A stretch of 64,000 nucleotides of DNA, taken from positions 2,205,344 through 2,269,343 of the forward strand of contig JAHLMK010000008.1 in NCBI GenBank assembly GCA_019915135.1, given 5' to 3'. Origin of the DNA: Strobilurus pachycystidiatus (taxonomy: Eukaryota > Basidiomycota > Agaricomycetes > Agaricales > Physalacriaceae). Under the pieces are notes generated by a model that was not told the origin of the DNA, did not search any database, and saw only the letters and a program-made list of their open reading frames with translations. Numbering within the stretch: the first letter of the stretch is position 1; every line of letters starts with the position of its first letter. The position numbers and the translations under genes were made by a program. This document shows positions 28,969 through 39,547 of this stretch, piece after piece.

Positions 28969-29966
28969 TGGCTTCCGTCGCGTCTCAGCTTGTCTTCCAC
29001 CCCGCCGTCTCTGACTCTCTCAAATTTGGCAACACTACGCTGGGCAGAGACAAGGTCCGTGGCCTCATAGCAAGCTGGAACCCCGCATCCTTACCATCCT
29101 GAAGGTCTACAGAGCGATCCAGTACTTTGCTAGGTTCTACGCTTGGTATCTGCTTTCTCGCGGCGACAAAGAAGCCGCTGCACCATGGAACGCGCTCAAA
29201 GCTCATCTCGGGACCGCTCGCAAGCGTACGCTACTCTCATCTTCGGCCGCGGTCCGCTTCGCGCTCACACTCCTTCAGTCCTGCGTCTGGGAAAGCCAAT
29301 GGAGCATCTGCAAGCTGCTCTGCGCGCCACGATGGCTGCATCCACGGCTCCGGAACGGATAACCACCATTGCTCGTCAAGTAGCCTACTTCGGCTACCTA
29401 TCGCTGGACGCTCTAGTTTGGGTACGATGACCTGCGTGTCTGAAGGCGCGGCGTACTCACGTTTCCCACAAAGACTAACGGCATCAAATTCACGAGATTT
29501 ACCCCAGAGAATAGTCAAAAGATTCAGAAGTTCTCTAACCGTTTCTGGCTTGCCGGCATTCTGTTCAGTTTGTTGAACGGTGTCGCCAAGGTGAGATCCC
29601 CCTTGCGCCATGCTGATAACACCCTCACACATACGCGTCAGGGTGCCCGAATTCACAAAGAATTTGCCCAGCTCAAGGCGGCCAGCAGAACTGAGAAGGA
29701 CCTTGGCTCTGAGACGGAGCGTAAAGCGAAGGCCTCCAGTCTGAAGGCGGCCCGGGCTGCTACAGTGCACCAATTCACGATTGACGCTCTCGATGTCTGG
29801 ATACCTGCAACTGGGTTGGGACTCACCAATGTGAACGACGGTGTTCTGGGTGTCTTTGGGTGCGTTTGTCCGGTCATCTCACGCTGCCCTCTGACTGATG
29901 GCGGATCTCAGTCTCATAACATCCTTGTTGGCTGCCCAGAAGCACTGGGAATCATTGAAGAAGTAG
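28969..29966 (+). CDS. PEX11: Peroxisomal membrane protein PEX11
   Basis: Membrane-elongating peroxin that drives peroxisome tubulation and division. The spliced product starts MASVASQLVFHPAVSDSLKF with the family motif TTLGRDK. An amphipathic region follows (YRAIQYFARFYAWYLLSRGD, then WNALKAHLGTARKLLRLGKP), which inserts into the peroxisomal membrane in this family. Next come MEHLQAALRA, GYLSLDALVW, FTRFTPENSQKIQKFSNRFW with a hydrophobic LAGILFSLLNG, and a C-terminal membrane-associated DVWIPATGLGLTNVNDGVLG. It ends LAAQKHWESLKK. Five introns lie near 29055-29102, 29219-29270, 29420-29475, 29591-29641 and 29861-29911. No PTS1-type tripeptide is present, as expected for a membrane peroxin. 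Confidence 0.92.
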
Positions 29967-30090
29967 TGCCAGTTTATGAACATGTATCTAATCCAATCAT
30001 AATACTGGTCCCCAAACTTCATGCGTGAAGTATGCAGACGAAATAGTGTGACCTGAGTGGATGGTATATCTCGCGCGTAGTATCATAATG

Positions 30091-30488
30091 CTATGATGGT
30101 GTCGGGTTTGCGTCGTCGAATGCATGTCGTTTCTCTTCCTGCCGAGCGTTGCGCATTTTGAGATACTCTCCTCGGATAGTTTCCATCGAGTCTGGTCCGG
30201 TGCTGTCGGATGCAGTAAAGAACGCGTCGAGCATGTGTGAGAGGTGGACTGACTATTGGATCATGCACTTTTCGACCACTCGCAGCTTGTCCTTGCATGC
30301 CCATGCGACGGAGATGAGCCGCCCCGACATGCAGTCAGCGAATTCTGTGATTAATCCGCGTTTATTTGAGGCAGCTGAGAATGAAATGGAGTAGGCAGAC
30401 CTTTGACGACCGGGTCGCATTTCTTGAGGGCGAATGTCTTTGTCGCCTTGAGCAGGTTGTCCTCTTCTCGGCGAGAGAGAGCGTTCAT
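30091..30488 (-). CDS. CMC1: Twin Cx9C protein CMC1, cytochrome oxidase assembly
   Basis: Mitochondrial intermembrane-space protein needed for assembly of cytochrome c oxidase; in yeast it acts with Cox1 and copper handling. The product of about 95 residues starts MNALSRREEDNLLKATKTFA. It contains two exact C-x9-C motifs, CDPVVKEFADC and CKDKLRVVEKC. These form a disulfide-linked helical hairpin imported by the Mia40 relay, so no presequence is expected and none is seen. After the second motif come YTGPDSMETIRGEYLKMR and a charged tail. Two introns (about 30404-30354 and 30243-30191) separate the first cysteine from the rest and the hairpin from the tail. The gene is divergent from lipoyl synthase across 168 bases. 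Confidence 0.93.
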
Positions 30489-30561
30489 TGTGGTTGTTGA
30501 CCAAAGACGTTGATCGACGGAGGCAATGGTCCGCCGCAGGACCGCCGTGATCCCGAAGCGT

Positions 30562-30610
30562 CTTGAGTTCCCGAGTGACGCTATTTTCTTGAATTCCCGA
30601 GTGACGCTAT
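30562..30610 (+). repeat. 23-bp imperfect direct repeat in promoter, period 26
   Basis: CTTGAGTTCCCGAGTGACGCTAT at 30562-30584 recurs as CTTGAATTCCCGAGTGACGC plus TAT at 30588-30610, with one mismatch. The repeat lies between CMC1 and lipoyl synthase. The second copy runs into a TATATAA box; the first is followed by TTTTC instead. Confidence 0.95.
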
Positions 30611-30614
30611 ATAA
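30608..30614 (+). promoter_or_regulatory. TATA box candidate for lipoyl synthase
   Basis: TATATAA lies 43 bases upstream of the start codon at 30657, at the end of the second repeat copy. The position fits a short 5' leader. Confidence 0.5.
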
Positions 30615-30656
30615 CCAGTGTCGGCCATCCTAGCACCCACCACCATCTCGCGCAAT

Positions 30657-32142
30657 ATGTCTCTGGTGTCCAGAGCAGCAGCCCGTGTGCGATGCACCGC
30701 CCATATCCGCGGCCTGGCGACGCCGTCCGCCGCCTCTTCGTCAACGACGCGGCCAAATTTCTCTGATGCTCTGGCGGCTGGACCCTCTCTCGATGAGTTT
30801 ATTTCTGGGGAGGCTCCGGACCGCGTCGTGCTCGGCAACGTCAAAGGGTGCGCCGCATGCCGACTTCTCGACTATTCACCCCAATGAACTCTTAATTGAC
30901 AGGCAGCGGCTTCCGTCCTACCTGAAGACATCCATTCCGTCGGGCGGCTCCTTCAACAAAATAAAGAAGGATCTGCGCGGGCTAGGCCTGCATACAGTCT
31001 GCGAAGAGGCTCGGTGTCCGAACATTGGCGACTGCTGGGGCGGCAAGGAAGGGGTCAGCGAGGCGGAAGGCCGAAGTGCGGCGACGGCCACTATCATGGT
31101 GAGCCGGTTTCCCCGACACCGCGCTTTCTGCCGAGCCTAATCCATTCGCAGTTAATGGGCGACACATGCACTCGCGGCTGTCGGTTCTGTTCCGTCAAGA
31201 CCTCACGCGCCCCTCCGCCACTTGACCCGCACGAACCGGAGAACACCTCAGAGGCCATCAGTCGCTGGGGCCTGGGCTACATCGTGCTGACGAGTGTAGA
31301 TCGAGATGGTAGGACACTGCGGACCCCTATTCACACATTGCTAAACTTTGCAAAGACCTTGCAGACGGAGGCGCGCGCCATTTTGCCGAAACCATCCGGA
31401 AAATAAAGCAAAAGTTCGTTCCCTCTCGTGACATTGATAGCCATCTATTCAAATCAGTCATCCAGGGCCCCTCATATCCTCGTAGAGGCACTAACCGGTG
31501 ATTTCGCCGGATCTTTGGAACATGTCGCTATTGTCGCGCAATCCGGGTTAGACGTCTACGCCCATAATGTCGAAACCTCGGAAGCGATGACCCCTTTCGT
31601 TCGCGACCGTCGGGCCACATTCAGGCAGAGTCTGAAGGTCCTTGAGCATGCAAAGAAGCAGGGTGTCCGAATAACCAAGACGAGTATCATGCTTGGCGTC
31701 GGCGAAACGAAAGAACAGATTTTAGACGCTCTCCGAGGTGTGTGAAATCCATAAATGTTGACGTATCTCTCATCTGTCATCCAAATCCCCGCAGAACTCC
31801 GTAAGGTCGACGTCGATGTCGTGACTTTTGGGCAATACATGCGGCCCACAAAGAGGCATATGAAAGTAGACCGCTATGTGGAACCCGCGGAGTTCGACGA
31901 ATGGAAACAAATTGCTGAAGACATGGGTTTCCTTTACGTGGCAAGCGGGCCACTAGTGCGGAGCAGTTACAAGGCTCGTATCGAATGTCATCGATATACT
32001 TCGCCGCAGGCTAACATTTGGACAGGCCGGCGAGTTCTACATCGAAAATGTTCTACGAGGCAAAGGTGTTGAGAAAAAGACCAAGGCCCTTGTCGCAGAC
32101 GCTGCATCTAGTATTGATTCCACCATGCAGTCAGACCTATAG
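30657..32142 (+). CDS. LIP5: Lipoyl synthase, mitochondrial
   Basis: Radical SAM enzyme that inserts two sulfurs into protein-bound octanoyl groups to make lipoyl cofactors in mitochondria. The N-terminus [20 protein letters not shown] is a typical presequence. Conserved features are [15 protein letters not shown], the auxiliary cluster motif [13 protein letters not shown], the radical SAM motif [12 protein letters not shown], the HNVET block in [22 protein letters not shown] and the C-terminal [14 protein letters not shown] with the RSSY motif of the auxiliary cluster. Five or more introns interrupt it. The pyruvate dehydrogenase E2 subunit, one substrate, is encoded 7 kb away. The gene is divergent from CMC1, another mitochondrial factor. 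Confidence 0.95.
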
Positions 32143-32344
32143 ATTATCACACACCCTATCTATAATTCACGTTGTTATATTCAATGTTTGTGCTTGGCGC
32201 GTGGGTGCCGTGAAAGATAACAAATCCAACGCTAAGCGCTAATCGGCCGTATCTTTACGAAAATACTGCTCCCGGAGCGAAGGACCGCCTGGAAAAGACC
32301 AAAGCTTCAGTTTGAGGCAAAAGGGTTTCTCTCGTTCCATCATC

Positions 32345-33499
32345 ATGGTCCGCAACGCTGCTTGGGTATCTCTTCTGTCCAGGACCGAATATCTGGCCGG
32401 TCTTCTTGTTGTCGACTATGGACTCCGTGCGGCCAAGTCCAAATACCCCCTGATTGTAATGGTCACGCCAAACCTGCCGCAAGCAGCCCGCGATGTCCTC
32501 ACTAAACGGGGGCTCAAGATGTTCGAAGTCGGTAAAGTCTCCCCGGACGAGAATCGCCAGCGATTTGGGGAGAGCGATGTCAGATTTATGGAGACATGGT
32601 CCAAGGTTAGGTGTGTGATCAGATAACTGACATAGCATTCTACGATCATGCTAAGACTCGTCAAAGGACCTTTGAGATGGTGGATTACGACGTATGTCTT
32701 CTGTGGTTCTCTTTCCCATCAAAATGAAGCTTTTGAACCATAAAAACAGCGCGTGGTTCTTCTCGATGCCGACATGATCGTTCTCAAGAACATGGACGAG
32801 TTGATGGACATTGACCTTCCCAAGGGCCAAATTGCTGCCGCCCATGTCTGTGCTTGCAACCCAAGAAAGCTGGCTCACTATCCCGCAGATTGGTCAGTCC
32901 TGTCTCGTTGAGAACCTCAGGCTGGACCTCATAGATCTTGAAGGATCCCGGCGAATTGCGCACATAGTGCCGTACCCACCCCGACGTCGCTTCCACCAGT
33001 CTGGTCAGAGGGAAAGCCCCGCCCGTACAGCCAGCTCAACTCTGGGCTCGTCGTGCTCGACCCGTCAATGGAGCTGGCAGAAGCCATCATCTCTCGTCTC
33101 TCCACATCTACCGAGGTCGAGAACTTCACCTTTGCGGACCAAGACCTCTTGATAGAGCATTTCAAGGTCGGGTCGACACTCTTCGACGCGTGTCTAACGA
33201 GACTGACTTCAATCCAGGGCAAGTGGAAGCCTCTGCCATGGTACTACAACGCGCTTCGGACGCTGAAGGTCGTCCATCCATCCATGTGGAGTAACGACGA
33301 ACTTCGTTGTGTGCATTATATTCTGGCGGACAAGCCATGGCAGTCCAGGGTTCCTGCAGCCGGTACGGGCGGGCCATTCGACGATGTCAATCAATGGTGG
33401 TGGGATCATTTTGAGAGGCTGGGAATAGAGGTCCATGAGAACGACCCAGAAGGCTGGAAACTGGTCTTGTCCAGCGTAGCGCCGCCAATTGAATCCTGA
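32345..33499 (+). CDS. GT8 family glycosyltransferase (glycogenin / galactinol synthase-like)
   Basis: Retaining nucleotide-sugar glycosyltransferase. The start codon at 32345 gives MVRNAAWVSLLSRTEYLAGL with the GLLVVDYGLR opening of the fold. YPLIVMVTPNLP follows. The DxD motif that binds metal and nucleotide sugar is in VVLLDADMIVLKNMDELMD. The second half has LNSGLVVLDPS, FADQDLLIEHF and KPLPWYYNALRTLKVVHPSM. Introns lie near 32607-32655, 32690-32749, 32896-32943 and 33169-33221. The C-terminus (VNQWWWDHFERLG) is a common fungal ending. There is no signal peptide or membrane helix, so it is probably cytosolic. It lacks the glycogen-synthase-binding tail of glycogenin; acceptor and sugar are unknown. 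Confidence 0.85.
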
Positions 33500-33593
33500 C
33501 GACCGATGCTTGCTCTGTAGATTCAGCCTAAACACATCTATCTCCATTGTAACTTAAAGCAAACACATAGTATGAACATCATAATCTGTGGCG

Positions 33594-35053
33594 TCAGGCT
33601 CTCCAAGAAACATGCACTTGGTCTGTTCGGAACCTAGGCTCAAGACGTTATGCAAGAATGGCGCGAGTCAGCGGAATTGTTCTCACCTTTGAGTACACGA
33701 AGTCTTAGTTAACGGCGTTGTTTGACCCATCCGATAGCTCAACAGTCCAGCTTGAGCAATCATGATGCCGTTGTCAATACAGAACCTACTTTTGATGAGA
33801 ATGACCTCGGTAGATGGACACACTTCAGGACTCACCTTTCGTCAGTGGCGAAGACTTGGCCGCCGCGTTCTTGGGCCATTATCCCCATCATCTCTTGAAG
33901 TCTCTCGTTACCTGTAAGGTGTCAATGGAGAGAACCAAAGGCCGGACAACACGCACATCCTACACCGCCGACAATCAGAACCTCCTTGCTTCCGATGTGG
34001 GCCATAGCTCTCTCCGTGATCTCAACGAGCATTGCATAGACCGTCTCCTGTAATGAGAAGCACAAGTCGGCTGGGGTGATGACATCCGAGTCATCAGAAT
34101 CGGAGGCTTCAGATGTAAACCGCTTGTCGGTTGTGTACACCTCGATAGCAGTCAATATTCCTGAAAGACTGACGTCCATCCCTTTGGTCGTGTACGGCAG
34201 AGGGAGGAGCCGCTTGCCCCTACAGAATCAACAACTCAAAATGGCGCTAGATTCAGGACGATGGACAAGAACCTCTTGGCTTCCTGTTCGATATTGTACC
34301 CAGGACTGGGATCATTGCTCAAGTTTATGACACGAGCAAACCTATCAAGACAGTTCCCCACAGCAATATCGAGCGTTTCTCCAAATATCCGGTAGCACTG
34401 CCGCGAGTAGGCGATAACCTGAGTATTGCCGCCAGAGACATATAACACGACGGGATTTTGGGCTCCAGTAATGTCACGGCCCATTTCGATGTCTATACAA
34501 TGTCATGCTTCAGTCGTACTGCAAAGGGATGGACTAGCTCACGTCCAACACAATGGTTCACGCCCACAAGCGGTTTGTTGTAGAGAAGTGATAACGTCCG
34601 TGCGACTAACGCTACTGATTGTAGTGGCGCACCCATACCTGGACCTTGAGGGTACAGGGCCTTAGTAGTAGGTCTAGAGAGTACCGTGTGAAGCGTACCT
34701 TTTGTAAAGCATATGCAATCTAGGTCATGGAGTGTTATGGATGCTTTTGTCATGCACTCTTCGATAACTTGTAGTATCCATTGACGATGATGGAGAGCAG
34801 TATCGCGTGGCTGGAACCCTTCGCCCGGAGGAGTGATATACGTGTGACGGATGTTCGACAAGACGGTAGTTGAGCCGTCTGTTGCGTGCTTGATTACACC
34901 GGCGCCCAGTTTGTTAGCAGATCCCTCGAGGCCGAGTGCAAAATATGATCGCTCTTGCAGTATTCCTGTCAGTCATTGTCAAAGCAGAGACAGTAGAGGA
35001 TATCAACCTGGCGTTTTCAATGGGGTCTGCTTGCGACTTGTTTCGATGGTCAT
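33594..35053 (-). CDS. KAE1: KEOPS/EKC subunit KAE1, tRNA threonylcarbamoyltransferase
   Basis: Catalytic subunit of KEOPS, which makes N6-threonylcarbamoyladenosine at position 37 of ANN-decoding tRNAs. Exon 1 gives [16 protein letters not shown] and joins to [20 protein letters not shown]. Other motifs are [30 protein letters not shown], the metal-binding HxxxH in [60 protein letters not shown] and the C-terminus [16 protein letters not shown]. These match the cytosolic Kae1 type rather than the mitochondrial Qri7 type. An acidic segment [11 protein letters not shown] lies where other Kae1 proteins have a shorter loop. Seven or so introns are present. The stop faces the stop of the GT8 gene with 94 bases between. 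Confidence 0.93.
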
Positions 35054-35685
35054 TGTATGGATGAGAGCTGTGATTGATCCTGGATTGATCGATCACCACT
35101 AGTTTATGATTTTCACGACGCGTGTATAAAGTGCGCTGACTTCCACTATAACTGAAGATTGAGATCTACTACATTTTGCTGGTACTGTTGGCATGTATTC
35201 CTCTATCTTTGCACCTGGGCCATCAAACGGAGCCGTTAGCGAGTGCCATGTAAGCTATCTTCAAGTTATGGGTCAGGCGCGTTGCGCGTAGCGTACGGGA
35301 ACGAATGCTACCGAGAAAAGACACCTTCAATCTCGCTCCGCTATTGCGTGGCTTCCGCCTCCATTTCATCGGCCTCAGCTTCGAACATCGCAGATTCCAT
35401 GTGAGATTTGAGCAGACTGCCTTCGAAACTAGAGTGAGATTCAGAAGACACGCTGGAAGATGTAGACAGACAACTGAACGACTCAGCCCGTGGCCTTTGA
35501 CGCGGACGAGCGGCGCTACGTGCTCATTGTCGCTACTTAAATTCAAGATCATATGTGCGTGAAGGTCAAGAGGGTCTGTCAACGATTGCGTGGAAAAGAG
35601 GGCAGTAATTGGGGTTGAATGAATACTTGGAAATAAATGAAGCAATAAAAAGCACGAAACATATGCATAGGTATAATGTAGGCAG
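35054..35685. other. Intergenic with one possible orphan exon
   Basis: It lies between the KAE1 start and the stop of the DUF6697-like gene. On the minus strand a frame ending at a TAG at 35341-35343 reads RPRQRPRAESFSCLSTSSSV, then SSESHSSFEGSLLKSHMESA and an acidic tail. It looks coding-like, but I found no start or upstream exon that completes it. Antisense frames are also open here. Confidence 0.3.
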
Positions 35686-37537
35686 TCAAGACACGGATTT
35701 CATCTTCCGATGGCGGCTATCGCCATCATCGTGCATATCGCGACGTCTTTTCGCTGCTGAGGGTATAGAGACCATGCTTGGCCTAGACTTAAGCCGAACT
35801 TTCGAAAGGTACTCGAGGACGTAGTTGTCGAAGCCGACCGATTGCAGACGAACACAAGACAGGAAGCTCTTCCCCGAGTCGTATTTCGCCCTGATGACAT
35901 CCGCCGTTTCCATGCTCTTGTCGCGATGGTGGATCATCGAGCAATAGCTTGATTTCACCTGCAAGATGATGTGAGACTAACGTCACCGGGGAAGGCACCG
36001 CCGCAATACCTCTTCTGGAAGACCAGTCCATTCGGAAAGCGTGAGGTCTCCTGCGTGTTGCGTTCGGTAAATGCCAAGGTATCTGAGACGCCCAGCTGCT
36101 GGGCTGTCCTGGGGCATCCCAACAAACAGACTGCAAGTCTCATCGTCCACGAGTTTGGCTCGATCTTTGTCACGATCGACAAACATGTAGCCATGTTCGC
36201 CTAGAGCTTTGGGGCACCAAGGGTTCTGGTCCACGTTCGGACAGAGATACTTCTTAATGTTAGCCTTGATTGCGAACGTTGTTTGTTTCTTGACACTATT
36301 GGGGAGCTTAGCGAGGCATGTAAGTACCACAAGGAAGGCATACATACATGGCAATTTGTGACTGTCCGCCACCTATATGGTCTGCCAGAAACTTCCGTCG
36401 AAATGTAACGTCGATATTGGCATGAACGTCCGGTGCCTTCCCTTTGAACGAAGGCAGCATTTTGAGCTCTTCCACCCTCGAAACTGGATGTGACGGATCA
36501 TGAGAAGAGCTTGCTGGTACCGCAGGGAGAGTAGGCGCATCGACCCGCGAGGACGCTCTCGATCCTACGCGGCGTAGAATGGGTATCGGTTGGCTCTCAC
36601 TTCTCTTGTGAAGAGACGTCTGTTGATGTCGTAAGAAACGGGAGGTCCGAACGATATTCTAAGAGCTCACACTAGCAGCTTGTAGACTGTTTGTGACAGA
36701 GGTCAACATCGCCCTCGTATTGCCGTCGATGGATTTGCCTTTCACAAGTGATAATTCGTTCCTTAGTTCAGCATTCGTCGCTTGTTCTGCTGCAAGTGCT
36801 GCCCGGAGTGAAGTGATCTATTGACAGCATGAGCGACGACAGCTATCTTGGCGTTGAAACCGGGGTACCTCTGCGTCCCGGGGGTCGCCAGATGATATTT
36901 CTGACTGTCGTACTGTGGCCAGCTTCAAAGCGCATTTGATCTCCTTCTCCAAAGAAGCACACTTCACATTTGTTGGACAGTAGCATTGTGTGAAGAACGT
37001 CCAGAACTCACCCGCTCCTCTAGTCGTAATCTCGCTGCCTTGGCTTCATCGAGGTTGACAGTGAGTGTGTGAGCTTCAGTGCGAGACACGGCCAAGGCTC
37101 TATCCAGCTCCACGTTCTGCGCTTGAAGGACTTGTATCTTACCGTAGGCAGCTTTAACCTAATGAATGATAGAGATTGAGAGGTCATTCGATTATGCTGA
37201 GTGAGGATCACTGACGTCCTCTTTGAGTTGGTTATACTCCTCCCTCGCGCGTTCGAGGGCGGTTTCCGCAGATGACAGCGTTCGCAGATCCTGGTCAGCA
37301 GGGCGCCGCGACTGTGATGACGTTGATGATTCTCCAGGCTTCGCAGAGTCGGCGAGGCTATCACGCTGAAATAGGACGTGAACAACATCTCTAGGATCGT
37401 CTGAACGTATGTACCCCATGTTGAAGTCGTGAGATCTGCTGTTTGAGGTGTTCTACCTCCTCTGACGCATCGGCATAGCGCCTAGACAATGCAGCAAAGA
37501 ATTTAGCATCGTCGAGGCTTTGTCGAGAAGTGGCCAT
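35686..37537 (-). CDS. Coiled-coil protein with C-terminal DUF6697-like domain
   Basis: Function unknown. It starts MATSRQSLDDAKFFAALSRR at 37537. The N-terminal half is coiled coil (YADASEEVEHLKQQISRLQH; ETALERAREEYNQLKEDVKA; YGKIQVLQAQNVELDRALAV). A linker follows (PILRRVGSRASSRVDAPTLP). The C-terminal domain has FKGKAPDVHANIDVTFRRKF, NPWCPKALGEHGYMFVDRDK, LFVGMPQDSPAAGRLRYLGI and YRTQHAGDLTLSEWTGLPEE. To my memory this pattern matches the DUF6697 domain found in many paralogues in Agaricomycetes; I could not check it. The tail is basic (SAAKRRRDMHDDGDSRHRKM), suggesting nuclear location. Around seven introns. Confidence 0.75.
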
Positions 37538-37777
37538 CGGGGGCCCAAGGGGAAAAGGAGTGTGGAAATGAAGGGAGAGACGTTGTGGTTGGTTTCAACT
37601 TGTTGCCGCGTGGATCTTGAACCCAAACGAGTTCTTGATGACCCTGACTGACATCAGCTGGACCCGGCCGCTCGAGCTGTTGTGGCAATGTGAGCTGATG
37701 AAAGTAACTGGATATCAGTTTGAGAAACAAGCATTTTAATGACCATTAGAGCCAGTAGTCTATATGCTAAAAAACGT

Positions 37778-39389
37778 CTACAACATGAAGGTAAGAGGGT
37801 TCTCGAGGTAACCCTTGAAGGCGGTCAACCATCTCGCTGCGACAGCTCCGTCCACGGTCCGGTGGTCGGAAGACAGAGTGACCTTCATGATCTGTGCAGT
37901 TTTGAAGCCGCGCTCCTCCTCGGGGGCGGGGACGAGAGTCGCTTGAGTGGAGCCGACAGCCAATATACATGATTGCGGAGAGTTGATGATCGCAGTGAAG
38001 TGCGCAACATCGAACATGCCAAGATTCGAGATGGTGAAGGTACCACCCTACGATGGTGTTCAGTAAACAATATACTTCCAGAAACCGCGTTTGCTAACCT
38101 GGTATTCCTGGGGAGCAAGTTTACCGTCACGGGCTTTCTTGGCGAGGGATTTAGCCTCCGCGGAAATAGTTGCCAATCCTTTCGAGCCGACGTCCTTGAT
38201 GATGGGCGTTAATAAACCGGTAGGAGTAGCAACAGCGACGGAGATGTCAGCCTTCTTGTATCTGTGTCGCGAAGGTAAATAACGGAAAAGGTTGCGAGCA
38301 GGAAGCGACTTGCGTTCGGATAACCTCTCCTAACCATGCAGAGTTGGCTTCTGGCACGTCTGACAAAGCGCACGAAACGGCCTTCACAATGAAGTCGTTG
38401 ACGCTCAGCTTGGCACCCTTGTCCGCAAGACTCTTGTTAAAAACCTCGCGTAGCTTGAGCACCTTGTCCATCGTGATTTCGACCGTGACGTAGTAGTGAG
38501 GTAGCTCTTGCTTGGACTGAGCCAAGCGAGAACCGATAACGCGACGCATGTTCGAGACGGGGGTATCAACGTAGTCGGCAGAGTCAGCAGCAGCAGGGGC
38601 GGAGGCGGAGGAAGTGGCAGCAGCGGCCGATGGCTTGTATTTCTCGACATCTTCGCGAATGATACGACCCTCGGGGCCGGTTCCCTTGACCTTGGACAAG
38701 GGAATGCCGCGTTCGAGAGCAATCTTCTTCGCAATGGGCGAGGCAAAGATGCGGTCTCCGGCAGGCAGATCCGCCTTGCTCTCGGATTTGCGTTCAGGAG
38801 CGGGCTCGGATTTGGACTCGGACTTGGGCTCTTCCTTAGGTTTGGGCGCCTCTTCCTTCGCCGGAGGCTCTTTGGGAGCACTGGATGCAGCCTTCTCGGC
38901 TGCTTCCGCCGCGCCGGAGATGTCGTCGCCTTCCTCTCCGATGATAGCGATGGGTGCGCCGACCAGGACGCCCTTCGTGCCGTCGGGAGCCTGGACGATA
39001 TGTGATGAGAGTGTTGGGCGAATACAGCAGGGAGCGACATACAATGATTTTGCCCATAATACCATCCTCCTGTGCTTCCACATCAATAGTAGCCTTGTCC
39101 GTTTCCTGTGCGTTGGGGTTTCAGGCATGGACGTTGAGAAAGCAGGAAAGGACACCGACAACTTCGAGGAGAACGTCGCCAGTGGCGAACGTGTCGCCCT
39201 CCTTGACCTTCCAGGAGGCGATACCACCCTCGGTCATGGTTGGGCTCATAGCAGGCATGTTGAAGGGCGACAACGCGTGTCTCCGTGCAGAGACATGGAA
39301 GCCTGGCAAGTCCGTTAGCGCTGTGCCGGGTCCCGACGGCGAGAGAGACACGTACGACGCGCAAAGATGCGGGCAACAGCAGTGGCCAT
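37778..39389 (-). CDS. LAT1: Pyruvate dehydrogenase E2, dihydrolipoamide acetyltransferase
   Basis: Core subunit of the mitochondrial pyruvate dehydrogenase complex; it transfers acetyl groups from lipoyl-lysine to Co[21 protein letters not shown] is a presequence. One lipoyl domain follows ([20 protein letters not shown]; lipoylated lysine in [15 protein letters not shown]). An Ala/Pro/Lys/Glu linker leads to the peripheral-subunit-binding domain ([20 protein letters not shown], then [13 protein letters not shown]). The catalytic domain has [40 protein letters not shown] and the active-site [11 protein letters not shown]. It ends [10 protein letters not shown]. Six or so introns. It is divergent from CSL4 across 158 bases containing a CCAAT element. 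Confidence 0.95.
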
Positions 39390-39547
39390 GACGAGGATGA
39401 CGGGGCGGGAGAGGAAGCACGACCAGGTTTTTCACCGGGGCGTTTCGTTAAGACGCGGTAAAACCCGGCCCTTGGACCCGGGTCACTTCCCCAATTGAAC
39501 GGCTTGACATCTCCCTCATCACCAAGAAAAACTTGAGAAAAAATACT

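Noticed and set aside
38614..39318. Long plus-strand frames antisense to pyruvate dehydrogenase E2.
   Set aside because: They arise opposite the Ala/Pro/Glu/Lys linker of E2; no independent support.
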